Assembly: GCA_002633005.1 (NCBI GenBank)
Contig: NMRA01000105.1
Location: 848,010 to 912,009 of the forward strand
Origin: Phoronis australis
Lineage: Eukaryota > Phoronida > Phoronidae
Reading direction: 5' to 3'
DNA length: 64,000 bases
The notes under the pieces were generated by a model. The model did no database searches. It was not told the DNA's origin and saw only the letters and a list, made by a program, of their open reading frames with translations. The position numbers were made by a program, and so were the translations under genes. This document shows, in pieces, positions 23,181 to 36,000 of the stretch; position 1 is the stretch's first letter; the number at the start of each line of letters is the position of its first letter.

Positions 23181-23217
23181 ATGATCAAAGAGCTCATCAT
23201 AGTTTTGCTGATTGCAG
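23181..23217 (+). CDS. Ly6 gene A exon 1 (signal peptide)
   Basis: ATG plus 11 codons and one base, donor GCAG|GTAAAT. Encodes MIKELIIVLLIA. Confidence 0.85.
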
Positions 23218-26200
23218 GTAAATGATTGTTAAAATATCACCTTCTTCAGACAATTATCATTGATAAAATTTATCTTTTTTGTCAAGAAAGACATTTTATA
23301 GGCAGCCAACAATGTCTCAAAACATCTGGTTTAAAACCAATGCTCCTGAAAAAGGAGCTATCGGGGATATCCAAAAGTCACCAGAAGTGAATTTCCATTC
23401 TAGAAAGCGCAGGAGCCTCTTTTGGAATAAAGCGGTGGGTCACCTTCAGTTATTTCTAATTGGCAACCACAATGCCACAATTGAGCAGCATCATAAGGGC
23501 AAGTGACTGCACACAAGACAAAATAAAAAGTTGCATGAAATGGTATGTAAGGGGTTCCTAACGAGACCTTATACCGGTTCCAACATGAGTCCACAGTTCC
23601 AGCTAATCACCACTATAAGCGGGACTTAAAGCAACCATTTGTTGGACAAGTATCAATTTGTGATAACATCTAACAATAGTGTGATGATGCCTCTGTCGGC
23701 AAGTCAGCCTCTTTGACCACATACCTTAGGATCTCTCGATACAAATGCAAATGGATCCCCGCATAACTACCAAAGGGACCATTTACTGTCCTTGTCTCCA
23801 AAATTTTGGTAGCAACTTTCCGGATATTGGCTTAAAGGTGATAAAGCACATATTTAGTTGGTGCTTTGCAGTTATAAGAATGAAAAATAAAGTTAAACTT
23901 TTGCATTATACCGAGGTTTAGGTGAAATGTAACTTAAGGCCTTTTTATACTTAAACGTCAATGCGTCCATGTTTTGTGGTGTTGCGGTCAGTATCAACAG
24001 TTAACTTTGCACTAAACAGGTGGATTTAACAGCGGAGCATTGGCGCTGCAGTGCAGTATGAACAATGAACTTCGGTGTACCATCGAAGTAATATCGCCAG
24101 GTGTCACTGTTATCGTCAACAATTAAAGGATAGTGTGGTCGCTGATAGTAATTGTATTTTTCTTGAATGATCAACAATCGAATTAAAAATAAGGTTCATG
24201 TCAATTAGCACATGTAAATAATCCCAAATTGTCACACTTAAAAAAACCTTAGCATGCAGCACTATACTGCAATTACTTCAATGAAAACAGCATCACCTAC
24301 GGTTTACTTCGATGTCTCTCAACTACCAATGCCAGTATGAACAGTTTAGATAACTTCGCAGTTTACGTCGACACTCCGCTCAGACAGGAGTTGTCAGTAT
24401 GAAAAGGCCTTTAGAGACAGTAGCGTAATTATGAAACTGTGCAACCACAGGAAAGATGATTGTGTAACTTTAAGAGTTGGGTGAATTTTGTGCGAAACTT
24501 ACTAGCCTACAAGTAAAAAGCAGTGTCTTTACCCGATATTTCACAGGGCTGGTGGCCTGCCAGAAGACCCCGTTGACATGCTATGCCTGCCAAGAGCCCA
24601 TACTAGACGTAGACGACACAAGCAACAGTTGTCGTGAGAACCCAAAATACATGAGAAACGTGGGCATACAACACAACTGTTCTGCCTGTGCAGTAAGTAT
24701 GGATAAGCCAAATAAGGTGCTCTGCATAATGTCTCTGGATAGTCAACAGTATTGTCCAACAGCATATCATAATAAGCTGATTGTAGTAGGACAAAATTCT
24801 GTTTTGGTGCATAGAACACGCAGAGAGATTAACAAACCGACTGACACCAAATCACTGTTGGATAAGAAGGCAATAGCATTATATTTTTCAATTACAATAT
24901 TTTAAGCCAATGATCTAGTGCCAGTAATTTTAACTCACGGTAGCACAGTGAAATAACGTAGAAAATAAATCTGAAACTAAATAAGGCGATACAGATCCTC
25001 CCAAGGATACTATTGTTTCACGAAATGTAGACTATAAATAGGTAAATAAAACAACAAGAATGGTTCAACTGAAATTTTCGGATGTAATTATAACGTCCTT
25101 TGTCAACAGAAACAGAAATAAAGTAAAATCAAACACTATATGGTAATTGACACAGTGAAAAAAATGTTGAGTTTTCGCAAATGTCATGTGCAAATGGTAA
25201 GGTGAAGCTAAACATTTGTCGAACAAGAATTAGTACAGGGCCACATCATAGCCCAACTAATTTCTAAAGGATTATTAATTTTGTACAGGGATACAACTAT
25301 CGTAAGTGTTCAAGTGTCATTCACAATTCTAGCCTCGAAACCTTCCCTACAAGGCATGAATTTTTTTCTACATTTAAAATTGGGTGAGCGTCATTTCACA
25401 GACCCTTAAAGTTATACAGGATCCCAGAAAAATGACAGCAACACCATATATCAGAAATAGCTGATCAGATTGATATGAAACTTTCCAATAATATGCTTTA
25501 GGAATGCCTTAGGAATTGTTGTTAAATCATCCACTTTAGCTGCAAAAGCTTAAAAGTTGCATGACAAAATATTTTTTTTTTAAAAATTGTAACAAGACTC
25601 ATGAGATTGCAGTTTGGACATGTAAATCAAATCAAATTTGGTCGTTATTGATACTATATTGTTCTACTTTCAATGTGCCTAGTTCCCTTTTTTCTAAATT
25701 TTACTAAAACAGAAATGGCCATGACTTAATTAACGACAACTTGGAAGAAAATAAATACTTTTACAGAGTTAAAATCTACAGTTTTGTACATATTTGACAA
25801 CACCCACACAATTGTCTCTGGGCCCTTAATAAAAAATAATTGCAAGCACACGCTGTACCAGATGTGCGTACACCTATTGCACTGATTGTCTGGAAACATA
25901 TAATGCTTTTTTAGATAAATGTACAGGCCACCTTGCCTCCTATCTAAGGGCCTCAAGCATGAAAGTTCTTAAAACCGCAAATTACCCAGTTTTGTCAAGT
26001 GACTACATGGTCACCATCATTATACCTTCCTCAATAGCACTGCATATCACAATCGTGAATTCAATATCCCAAAAACAGGAAACAGAACGATAAAAATGCG
26101 ACTTCAATTGAAACTTCCTCAGCTTCACGGTTATAAGTGTGACATATGGAAGTACTAAGCACCAGTGTGTCATGTCCACCAACACGCCAGTTTCTTGTAC

Positions 26201-27652
26201 TAACTTGTGCCATATCCTCGCTTCTCCGATGTCCATCAGCAGAGGACAAAAAGCCAAAGCGAGGTCAAACAGTGCGTTGTCACAACCACCACAAATGCAA
26301 TACCTCGGCATTCTTTATTTCACTATAAACCACGTGAAACAAAGAGCAATAGCTGATGACTTTACACGCTAAACACAGCCAAAGAAGACTAATGTAGCGA
26401 CAGGCCGTACTGATTCTACATAGTAAGGTAAAACTTCTCCAGTTTCGAACAGAATCTAACATTTGGAAGACCAAAATTCAAGCCAAATTGAATTTTCATG
26501 ATTCTGAAGATTGTGACGTGGGTGATTTTTAAATTCAGCTTACATCTGAAACAATAGACCGACAATGCACAATTGTATTAATGGCTATTTGAGGGTTGAT
26601 AAAATCATCGAAAATGGCGATTGCCACAACATTCTTATGAGTTCCCATAATGTGTAACATTGAGGTGAATGATCGTTTGTTGTTGACCATAATCCTTGAA
26701 TTTGGAACATCAGTATGATCTATTTCTAAAATTTGGTACAAGCTCAGCAAAATAATTAATTTTTCACAGTCCCAAATTGGAAGAATTTTTACTGTATGTA
26801 TCGACCAATAAATGCTCGTAACTCACAATCAACCCATATAGTCAGATAATATTAGCGAGCGTTGTTCTTATATAGCTGCTTTTACGAGACTATTTTTTAT
26901 TTGTTTGTCACCATGTCAGTTGTCACGGTGCGACTTGCTTCACTGTAGTTGCAACGACATTAGATCGCAAACCACATCAGCATGAGCCACTAAGACTCTC
27001 TGCGCATGCTCACATAAACAATAGCGAATGTCTAAACTACGCAGGATGCCTGCTGAACACCCGAATATACGCTATTGTGCAAGCGCATTGAATGATGATC
27101 CATTTCCGCCCTGCCCCAGTTAAGTTTAAATGTGTAGTTGACATTGGAGCAAGTGATTGAGTGTAGCTCTACCTATCAAACTGGTGTAAAAAACTGATCG
27201 CCAGTTGATGCCACTCGCTCCATGTCAGTCGTGTTTACGCACACACTTGCACAGGAACAGCTTTTCCGTGTTAGCTATGACGGGTCAGCTGTCTCTCGTG
27301 TAAATGCGACTTTTGACAGCGGTTCCAACTAGTGAGGTTCTTTTGTGGTGATTTTAATATGAAATTGATGATTTTAAGCACTTAATGATTTTCATTATTT
27401 CAGACATCTGTCACACGAAATCTTCAATCTGGAATGAGCACCACCATCTCCCGCTACTGTATCAACCCCAAAGACAAGTGCCAGCCTGGATCGTACGACT
27501 GGGGTGCAGTTAAAGTGGCCACATCATGTTGCTATAACGACAAGTGTAATGTTGACGAACCAAAGTTAATCCAAGTGGCAGGATCTGGCAAGATGGCTGC
27601 CGGCATTGCGTCACTTGTCTGTGCTGTGCTTTCTTTGAAAATTATCTTGTGA
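23181..27652 (+). CDS. Ly6/three-finger GPI-anchored protein A
   Basis: Predicted secreted, GPI-anchored surface protein of 143 residues; ligand unknown. Exons 23181-23217, 24547-24692 and 27404-27652 (intron phases 1 and 0, all GT-AG). Residues 1-16 are a signal peptide (MIKELIIVLLIAG). The mature part has the ten-cysteine LU pattern: TCYAC, SC, NCSAC, RYC, KC, then CC and the hallmark KCN. A C-terminal hydrophobic tail of about 20 residues after a small-residue stretch (GSGKMAAG) with no charged end fits a GPI signal. One N-glycosylation sequon (NCS) is present. The family includes Ly6, CD59 and invertebrate three-finger receptors. It is closest to gene C of this cluster (shared SGS.K.A.G.ASL..AV.SL tail). 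The start was chosen as the ATG directly preceding the signal peptide. Confidence 0.9.
24547..24692 (+). CDS. Ly6 gene A exon 2 (fingers 1-2)
   Basis: Acceptor TTTCACAG, donor GCA|GTAAGT. Encodes LVACQKTPLTCYACQEP through NCSACA: the first five framework cysteines plus an extra Cys in VACQ near the signal cleavage site. Confidence 0.9.
26425..26794. mobile_element. TIR element (AAAATTCTCCAGTTT ends), copy 2, inverted
   Basis: About 370 bp in intron 2 of Ly6 gene A, from AAGGTAAAACTTCTCCAGTTT-type left end to TTGGAAGAATTTTTACTG. Opposite in orientation to copy 1, so the pair brackets exons 1 and 2. The pieces ATAATCCTTGAATTTGG and ATGTGTAACATTGAGG match copy 1 when reversed. Confidence 0.75.
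27404..27652 (+). CDS. Ly6 gene A exon 3 (finger 3 and GPI tail)
   Basis: Acceptor TTATTTCAG. Encodes RYCINPKDKC, TSCCYNDKCN and the hydrophobic end through the TGA at 27650-27652. Confidence 0.9.
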   Translation, partial: TSVTRNLQSGMSTTISRYCINPKDKCQPGSYDWGAVKVATSCCYNDKCNVDEPKLIQVAGSGKMAAGIASLVCAVLSLKIIL

Positions 27653-27856
27653 ACCAGTGCGACCTACCACAGGCTAGCTTAAAATCAGGATTTTTGTGAA
27701 ACTACGCTTCCTAAACTGTTGATTTTCTGATTTCCCACATTTAAGATTTGACACTGACAAAGAAATGGGCAACTTCTTGCATGATTTTGCAGGAAAAAGT
27801 TCCGAAAAAAATTTTTAGTTCATAGCACTTTTAGTGAGTGCAATTATGTTATAAAA

Positions 27857-28001
27857 AATAAAGTACAAAATGCTAGATTTTGAAGAAATTTTTACTTTTG
27901 ATAAACTTTTTACTTTTAAATATTAGGTTGAACACAACTGCACAATAGGTACAACAAATGAAAAAGAAACAAATTTTGAATGAAAAGCATGAATGAATAA
28001 A
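27857..28001 (+). terminator. Polyadenylation signals for Ly6 gene A
   Basis: Canonical AATAAA at 27857-27862 and 27996-28001, 205 and 344 bases after the stop. Either could define the 3' end. Confidence 0.5.
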
Positions 28002-28250
28002 GCACTTGAACTACATGTGAACGAGTGTCAGCTAGAGTTGTTTTGAAATCACAATCTCCTGTGTAATCTTGCATGCTTTTTCAGAACAAGGATGGTTGTG
28101 TGAATTCAAGCCTTCAGTTCATCTGACTATTCACAACATGAGCATTAACAGACTAATTTAATGAAAAATCTCACAAAAAGTTGAATGTCATTAGGTCTAC
28201 TCTTCATCAAATAAAACAAATATTTTCTACCACTCTTCAACTATTATCAG

Positions 28251-28360
28251 TAATAGTCACAACAGAGGTCCTCGCATTTTGAGAACCAGTAATGTCGCCA
28301 CTGAATAGTGGACAACAAACCATTTCTCAAAATCGATGACCCCTGTAGCCGTGACTCAAT
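28251..28360. repeat. TIR stem-loop element (TTTGAGAACC family)
   Basis: Between TAATAGTCACAACAG and CTGTAGCCGTGACTCA, with inner CGCATTTTGAGAACCA and its mirrored partner CCATTTCTCAAAATCG. Related to 3478-3582. Confidence 0.6.
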
Positions 28361-30006
28361 TCCCATTTTATATGATAAAACAGACATTTAATTATAAAAA
28401 CTACAATTAGGGGACCATGCACTTCCAGCTAACTTATCATTGTACAATTTCATAGCATTTACTTCAGATAAATAACATTATCCACCACACTATTGTGTTT
28501 ATGGTTTACAACTTGGAACAATGTCAAATCCTAAGTTGCACTTGATGACCTCACCATTGAAGCTATGAGTTAAGTTCGAACTGGAAATTCCAGCTAGAAC
28601 TCTTGTTTTTAGCTCACATCTTAAGGAACCAGGCCAAATTTGGACTAGAATCTCATCTGCATAAACCACAAGTTACTCAGAGCACATGCTCAACCTAAAA
28701 AATGGCGGGCTCAAATTTTTGAGAACATGGACCTCTTACTAAGATTCACGTATGTTCAGAGCTATGAATTGTGCATTCGCAGAATTTTGGTAGTTCTTGC
28801 TTTTTTAGTGGAGGACTAACAGATATTTTGTGCCCGATTATCTGCCAGTAATGTTTAGAGTCTGGAGTTCAAAGCATTAACGATATACAGTTGAAATTAC
28901 TTTTTTAATTTCAATATTCCAATATTACAAAAATAATATTGCCTTTTAAATCATATGCCCACCAATGTCTTAACTACAAAATGGGTAGAGTTCTGAAGGA
29001 ATGCCATCTCCTGGCGAGGAGAAATCTAGCCAAAATCACATGTACAGCAAAATCTCGCGTAGTCTCGCAAAGACTTGCTGTCCTAGCGATGTCCTAAAGT
29101 TATTGAACTCTACCCTGGCCTTGACCTCTATAAAGCAAGACCTGACAAAAAGTTAATGAACAGAAAATCTCACCAATTTCGGGCAAAAATACTGTCCACA
29201 ATTGCCTTTTTTCGTTTTCAAGGACTTCTTACATTGGTGTGAAAGCCCATAAATTTTCAAAATATTTTCTAATGGTAGCTATGATACAAAACTTGAACAC
29301 GGTAAAGCATTCAATTTGAAATACGAAAAAAATGAGAAAATAAAATTTCAGTTGTCTGTCATATGGTGTCCTAAATTGGTGACATGTTATTGTACACGAA
29401 ATGCAAAAGATTAATCGAATCAGTAAAGTCCAAGTCAAGTTCCATGACTTAACTGCCCCTGGTTAATGACTCCATCCAGCCCATGCTCTCCTGTCACAGA
29501 CTTAACTCAACCACAGACAAGAACTTGACCAATCTAGCTGTGCCAACACAAATCTTACATAATATGGTTTAATAGCTACTATATTAATTTTTGTCTACTC
29601 AGCAGGGTAACTATCATCTAATAACCAAAAGAGTTATATAACGACTTCACCATGTAATAATCAATATTAATATCTTCTTGTTCATTATTAGGATGACACT
29701 CCTGTGATGAATGTTCCAAATCCCACTCAGGGTATACATGCCAGACATCCTATTCCCAGGGGCACAGAGTTCAGTTATTGAAAGACTGTGTCTGCAGCTT
29801 TCATACAACCAAAAAGCCTTTGTGATCAACCTGGTCAGGTCTGGTGCAATCAATGAATGAAAGAAATGAGAATTATGTAATGACATTCACAATTCCAACT
29901 CCTTGAGAGTACAGGTAGGATTCCCAGGTAACATTTAACTGTTTGAATAGACAGGATTAACAAGAGGTATAACTGAGTGGAGTTAGATAGGGTGCCTCAC
30001 ATCAAT
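28361..30006. other. Intergenic between Ly6 genes A and B
   Basis: No exon seen. A fragment near 29640-29670 (ACGACTTCACCATGTAATAATC) resembles the right end of the 60411-60573 stem-loop element. Confidence 0.45.
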
Positions 30007-30049
30007 ATGAAGGGTGTCACAATTCTCCTACTGTTCCTCATCTGTGCAG
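30007..30049 (+). CDS. Ly6 gene B exon 1 (signal peptide)
   Basis: ATG plus 13 codons and one base, donor GCAG|GTGAGT. Encodes MKGVTILLLFLICA. Confidence 0.85.
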
Positions 30050-33000
30050 GTGAGTTTGAAGCAAAAATCATGATGCCCTTCTTTACTGAAATTACAATGC
30101 ATTCTTTGAGAGTTTTAACTAACTCTGATAGCCGTGGTACACTGAGGATCAAGTCGTCCTGTGGTTGCTAACTAAGGCAGGTCACAGAGGTTGGATGTAC
30201 CAACAAAGCAGTGTTCAATATCAGTAGTCAACACTGTCTTTTCTCTAGTCTATAGCCTAACATCTCCACTGGAGGTATTTATATAAGTTTCAAAAAATAT
30301 AAACTGAACTAATCAGGTTTTAAACTACTTTTTGACACTTTATAGGGCCTACACGTGAAAACCAGGAATCGCTCGAAGTGCCCATTCAGCTGACGACTGT
30401 CTCACGAATAAAACACTTGTTAAAAGCACGTGGCTAGGAAGCGCGCGCTACATACCAGTCACTTGTCATCGCATACATTACTCTTCGGGAACTATCCATG
30501 AAACTACCGGTAGTATATCGGCAAGAAATAAACACTGACACTAATTTTAGAAAGTTTCTAATACCGTAAAAACTGTAGCATTATTTTTAAGAGGGATTGC
30601 TTTATTAATCACTTGTTTAATGTATTCATAATTGGTGTTTTTAAAGTAAAATACCTGATAAAATGCTCCACTGATAGTGGAGACCTCCGCCCCCGAATCT
30701 CCCGGAAAATAACTCTGAGTGTCACATATCCAGTCACCCGGCGACTAAATATCATTCGGGCTTTATAGGCCCAACCGAGACAATTCTCGCACGCTTTAAC
30801 AGTAGATGTGATCAGCAAGTGCTAAATAAAACGCGTTCTCATGATACTGCTTGTGTTATTTAATTACGATGCACACCTAAATCATTAGGCCTACATTGCG
30901 TTTACTCCAGCAAATGAACGCTGATGACACGCACGCGCTCGCTCGCTCACTCACACACGCAGATGTTCTTCAAAACAAAGGTCACGTGACTATGAAATGT
31001 GCATTCTTACAGTTTTTTCTCATGTTGCTGGATACGATCTTGCGCAGATTTGAACCTATATTTTTCTTAAATACGGACTCCACAGGAACTTAAAATCTTG
31101 GGGACACTATTTGGAAATCTTAAGTGAGGATTTCAGGCAATTTGTTGAGTCGAAACCATATTTTTACTCAAGCTGCCCTGTCGACGATCGCGAGGCAGCA
31201 GCGCGTCGGTGAATTTTGCCCTGGGATATCAGGACAATTTTGTGTAAAGTGATCGTAATTCAACAAAGAAATTTGAAAGCAATGCGCTACCATTTTGTAG
31301 AAAGTCTGTAGAGGCTAAAGATACATCACTTAGCGTAAATTTGATGAATCCTAGCTTCCGATTTCACTTGTTTTAGAGACCGGGTTTCAACCTTATTGCG
31401 TAACTATATTCAACAAGCGCCTCACCCCTGAAACGAATTTTACTAAGCGCCCCAGGCGCCTTCACGGCGAATACGGTACTGTCAACTGCCTCTTAGTGAA
31501 GTGAAGTATGTTTGCTGTTGGTAAAATCAGGCTCGGATTAGATGCTGAGGACTGAAGTACCAAGCCAGCCAAAGTTTTAAACCTGGCGCCGCAATTTTTA
31601 AACTTGACGTGCTTTCCCCTAACTCGATGCGCTTTCCCCAAACTCCATGCGGCAAAATCCAAACTCGTTACCGCGTCGAGTCAAAACAGGTTGTGGAGAA
31701 CACTGTAAAGGAGCAGCAGTTGCTATGCGCGTTATTTCTCTTTTTGTTGTAGTTAACAGATGTTTGCTAATCAACTTCGTATTCCGGTTTAGTGAATATA
31801 TTTTGGACCTGTTGAAGAGTAGAATGAGTTGTCATACACACAAAGGATTATGGGGGTAATAGTCGAATATAATGTGTGCGCATTTTGAGAACCATTTTTC
31901 CGTGATTAAGGGGCATCATCAAATTGACTCTAAAATAAAGACAAGCAAGAATGAGCCAACTGCCTTTTAGATATGTTAAATACATGTACTTGTGTGCAAC
32001 ATATCTTGGTTTCGTTTTATTCCACACAACCACTAACTGAATTACTACATATTTTATGACCCGCATATTATGTGCCCCCATTGGAAACCCCTTTTATCCT
32101 CTCGACGAATCACAGTAGACTAGTCTATTGACATCATCGTTGTGAGCAACCTGTGCAGCTAATCGGCTGCCAAGACAGTAAAAAATCAAATAGTTTGCTC
32201 AAGGAACGTCACCAATTAGAAACATCGCTGACGTTAGGCATCAGTGTCAATTGATAATGCAATTACTAAGCAAAACAATCGTATCAGGTAAAGCACCCTT
32301 GAAACCGAACAGTGGCGTAGATCTCGGATAGGGCACTATCGATTCACTCACGACCCACAACGAACCAATTTTCGAAGTATTTGCACCCATGTGAAATGCT
32401 ATATAACAGTTACGCTTCATACTAAATCTGACAACAGCAAACTTACCGAACTCTGTGCTGGAAAAAATATTTATTTTTCACATAAGATATATTGATTATC
32501 CACTAACAATATCCCCGACAATAAATCACCAGTACCATTTTATACGATCATGACTCAGAAATGTCGTCAATTACTGTGTGTGTGAATGTACGTCTCGTTT
32601 TTATCGTAAAAACATACGTGAAGATCACCCTTGGCTGTTATTTGCCAAACGACGGTCACAACTTGTCTTGCATCACAGTAATCGTAAGTCGGCAAGAAAT
32701 TCTCGAGCCCTCTTTTCTGGGACAGCACGCGCGACATATGTGTGAGTCATCTGTCACTCGCATGTTGCAGCCAATGTATCGTGTACTCCAGCGGTGGGAA
32801 CTTAGAGGTGCATACACTCCAATGCATGTGACCATTAGATAGCGCTGATTCAACTTTAGCCGTGTGACACATTCTTTGAAATCAACATTGCGAAAAGGGT
32901 GTACTTAACACCGAGTGTGAACGTTGGGCAGTACGTTTTTGGGTACACTTTGGAGTGTGCAGTCAGCATGTTCATGGGTTATGCTAAAGATGACGGGGAC

Positions 33001-36000
33001 AGCATATTTCCCTGACGTCAAAGTTTAAAATGACTTGTGCAATTGGTCTTTCACATCGAACGATACTTTAAATATGATAACGCATTCGTAGCGCTAACTT
33101 TGTCTGTCCTTTTTATTCAATGAAATTTTGTTCCCACCTCAATCGTTTAGACTTTCCTGCAGTCTCAGTAATCGGCGTGCAGTTAGCTCCGTCGGCTACA
33201 GGCTAAGTTTTGTACGCCTTGTGTAAATTGCCTTTGTCTTCAAATGCAGAATAATAGTGATAAATATGACCAATTTTGTCATGTCAAGGCTGCGACACAA
33301 TCATGTTTGTTTTAGGTCGTTTTTTGTTTGGTATTTTGCCCGTACCTCAATAGCTTACACCTTCCTGACGGCCTGTCGTTTGTGACGACCTCAGACATTT
33401 AAAATGCAAATTGACCAGTTGACATATACTGTTGTTTTACAATCTAATCTTCGACTAATGCATGCTATTCAGGTGGCAAGGTAAACACAGGTGACTTCCG
33501 ACACAATTTCAACTTAAAATTTGAATGTGCCGATGTCGCACCGTATGCTCATAAAATTATATTTTCCTTCATAGAAATCATGGCGAAACCAAAAAAGAAA
33601 CCTGGTGGAAATAATTAAATGTATTATTTGGAATTTCTCGGGAAATTTTTGTCACATAATTTCCCCAATTTTCGATCGCAAGAAATAACGTCAGATTAAT
33701 TTGAATTCTACCATAATAGCAGTTTCGTTGATTGATTATACATTTTACTCACCAACAACAAACATCGCCTCCGAGACCATTCTGTGACAATTGCTCGGTT
33801 TTCCCATTTTTCTGTTTCACTTTACTCGGATTCCTCTGGTTCGAATATTTATGGCGCTAATCCATCTAAACGTTGTTTCTACATTTCCTTAATCTTCCAT
33901 TTCGCCTTTCATTTCATTGAACTCTTGCGCTGTAACGTCCATGGCAAGGTATTATGCCTTCCTGACCCAAGTGCGAAAAGTCTCGGGTCATTCTTTTGTA
34001 TCATGCTGGGCGTGAGCCTTTCGCTTCATAAGATGTGTAACACCGATTTACTATCCAACATAATCGTGCAATTATCACACAGCGACTATAAACAGATTAG
34101 TTCTCTGGTACAGGCATTCTGCCAGGATGTCGCCGTGGGTCCGACGAATCTCCATTCATTGCCAACCAGTCCCTCAATGCACGCAGGGACCCTGTACTTT
34201 AATTGGTTTGTTAGACCCTGACATCTTTGTGAATAAGCGTTTGATGTTAGATTGAGAAAGTGGTCCCCACCGAGAACGCACTACTGACTTTGGCAACGTT
34301 AAACAATCGAGGCGCAGGGACTTGTAGGATATTACTTGGACGTGGAAGTGTCGAGATAAGTGTCCTATTAATTTGAACTTTGTTGTGTCTAACAGGTATA
34401 ATTTTGAAAATCTGTGATTTGAAATATGCACCAGTCTGTGTAAGGTAAGTTTCCTGTGGCAACGGACTGTACGGTACATCTTGGGTCACAACGACGATGT
34501 CATTTGCGTCGATTAAAACGAGCGTCACCTAAATTTTTTTCGGCGCTAAATGGGGTTACTGATGGGGTCCTACGATAGTAATTGGCGTAATTATCTAATG
34601 TCAGGAGTAAAGGAAGGGATGATGTGTTTGTGTCGATCAATGATACATATGTTTAACATGTTTAACAGTCATTAGGCCGTGATACGGGGTCTTTAAATCT
34701 GACTATAGCCAGACCGTGATACAGCAGTCACACAAAGCTGACGTCAGTCAACGAAGATATACCATCAGTAGAGATCTCAGTAGTCTGTACTTAACTGCCA
34801 GAAGTTCAGTTCATGATAGACACAGTGAATGCCAAGAGCACATACCCAAAGTCTCCAGATGATAGTGGTTACCAAACCCAGGTACCAATTTGGTCCAGTG
34901 ATGGGCATCTGCACAATTTTTTTACCAAATCAAACACCCAAAAAGGCGTTTTAATTACTTTTCAAGTCACAAAAATAGTAAAGTTAACAACCTTAACTGG
35001 AACCACTTTTGTAATTAAATACAAAGCAGGATACATATTTTTTATCCAATTCCCAGCAAAGCTCAATTTCGCATTTGAGAAAAAAAAGAAACTTAATTGA
35101 CAGACAAGTTTAAACGGTATTTGCCATACGAGCCTGAAACAAACCCCGATCTTGGGGTATAATCTCAATTTCAGGTTGTTTGTGCCAGTCAGACAATACA
35201 AGTTTGTTGATTTGTACAATAATCAACAGGTGTACCTCTAACATTAACTGGTTTTCATACTACATTTCCAGGTGGCGCTTCAGGGCAAATGTGTAAATCC
35301 TGTCATGGGAAAATAAACAGCGACTGTGTCCACAATCCTCATTTGGTTGCGACTGAGTATAACTGCGGATACTGCTCTGTAAGCATTACACATTATATAG
35401 CCTATCCAATGTTTTGCTATTATTGTTTACATTTAAATGTCAAAAACAGTAGATCATCTGTAATCATCCTACTTAGGGAACTTGGCCAGCATATACTACA
35501 CTGCATGCCAACCAGTTAATATCCGAAACAACATTTTTTTTTCAAAGAAAAGTCTTAACTCAATTTTTTCGTATAAACGCAGAGGTGGGACAGGACAGGC
35601 GCATGCCTTGCTGTGGATGCCATGCGCAATGTTATTGACAAAAGCAGAAAATCTTGCTGGTGCTAAACATTTTTAAGCCCCATTAACTGCAGATTGACAG
35701 TGCATATCCTAGATTACACTTAAAGATAAGATGACACTTAAGCAATAACATTCCTGGGTCATGTTTGTAGGGGTGTTTTGGATCCTATACCCTTCTGCAA
35801 CAGACTTCTGTAACAAAAACTAATTTTTATTTTAAACCGCTTAACGGTATGATCACGTAGTCAAATAAGGATAAATTTGGATATGGAAAGAACAGACACT
35901 TCATTACTGCCTGAGGCCCAGCCCTACAAGTTGACTCGTTACTCTCTCGGTCATTTCAAATGCGTTAAAGCACGGTCTCAAGTAATTAGCTCAATGACAG

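Noticed and set aside
33784-34221. 145-codon plus-strand open frame
   Set aside because: Composition is not protein-like and no domain is visible; the opposite strand shows broken transposon-like frames, so this is likely a shadow in decayed repeat DNA.
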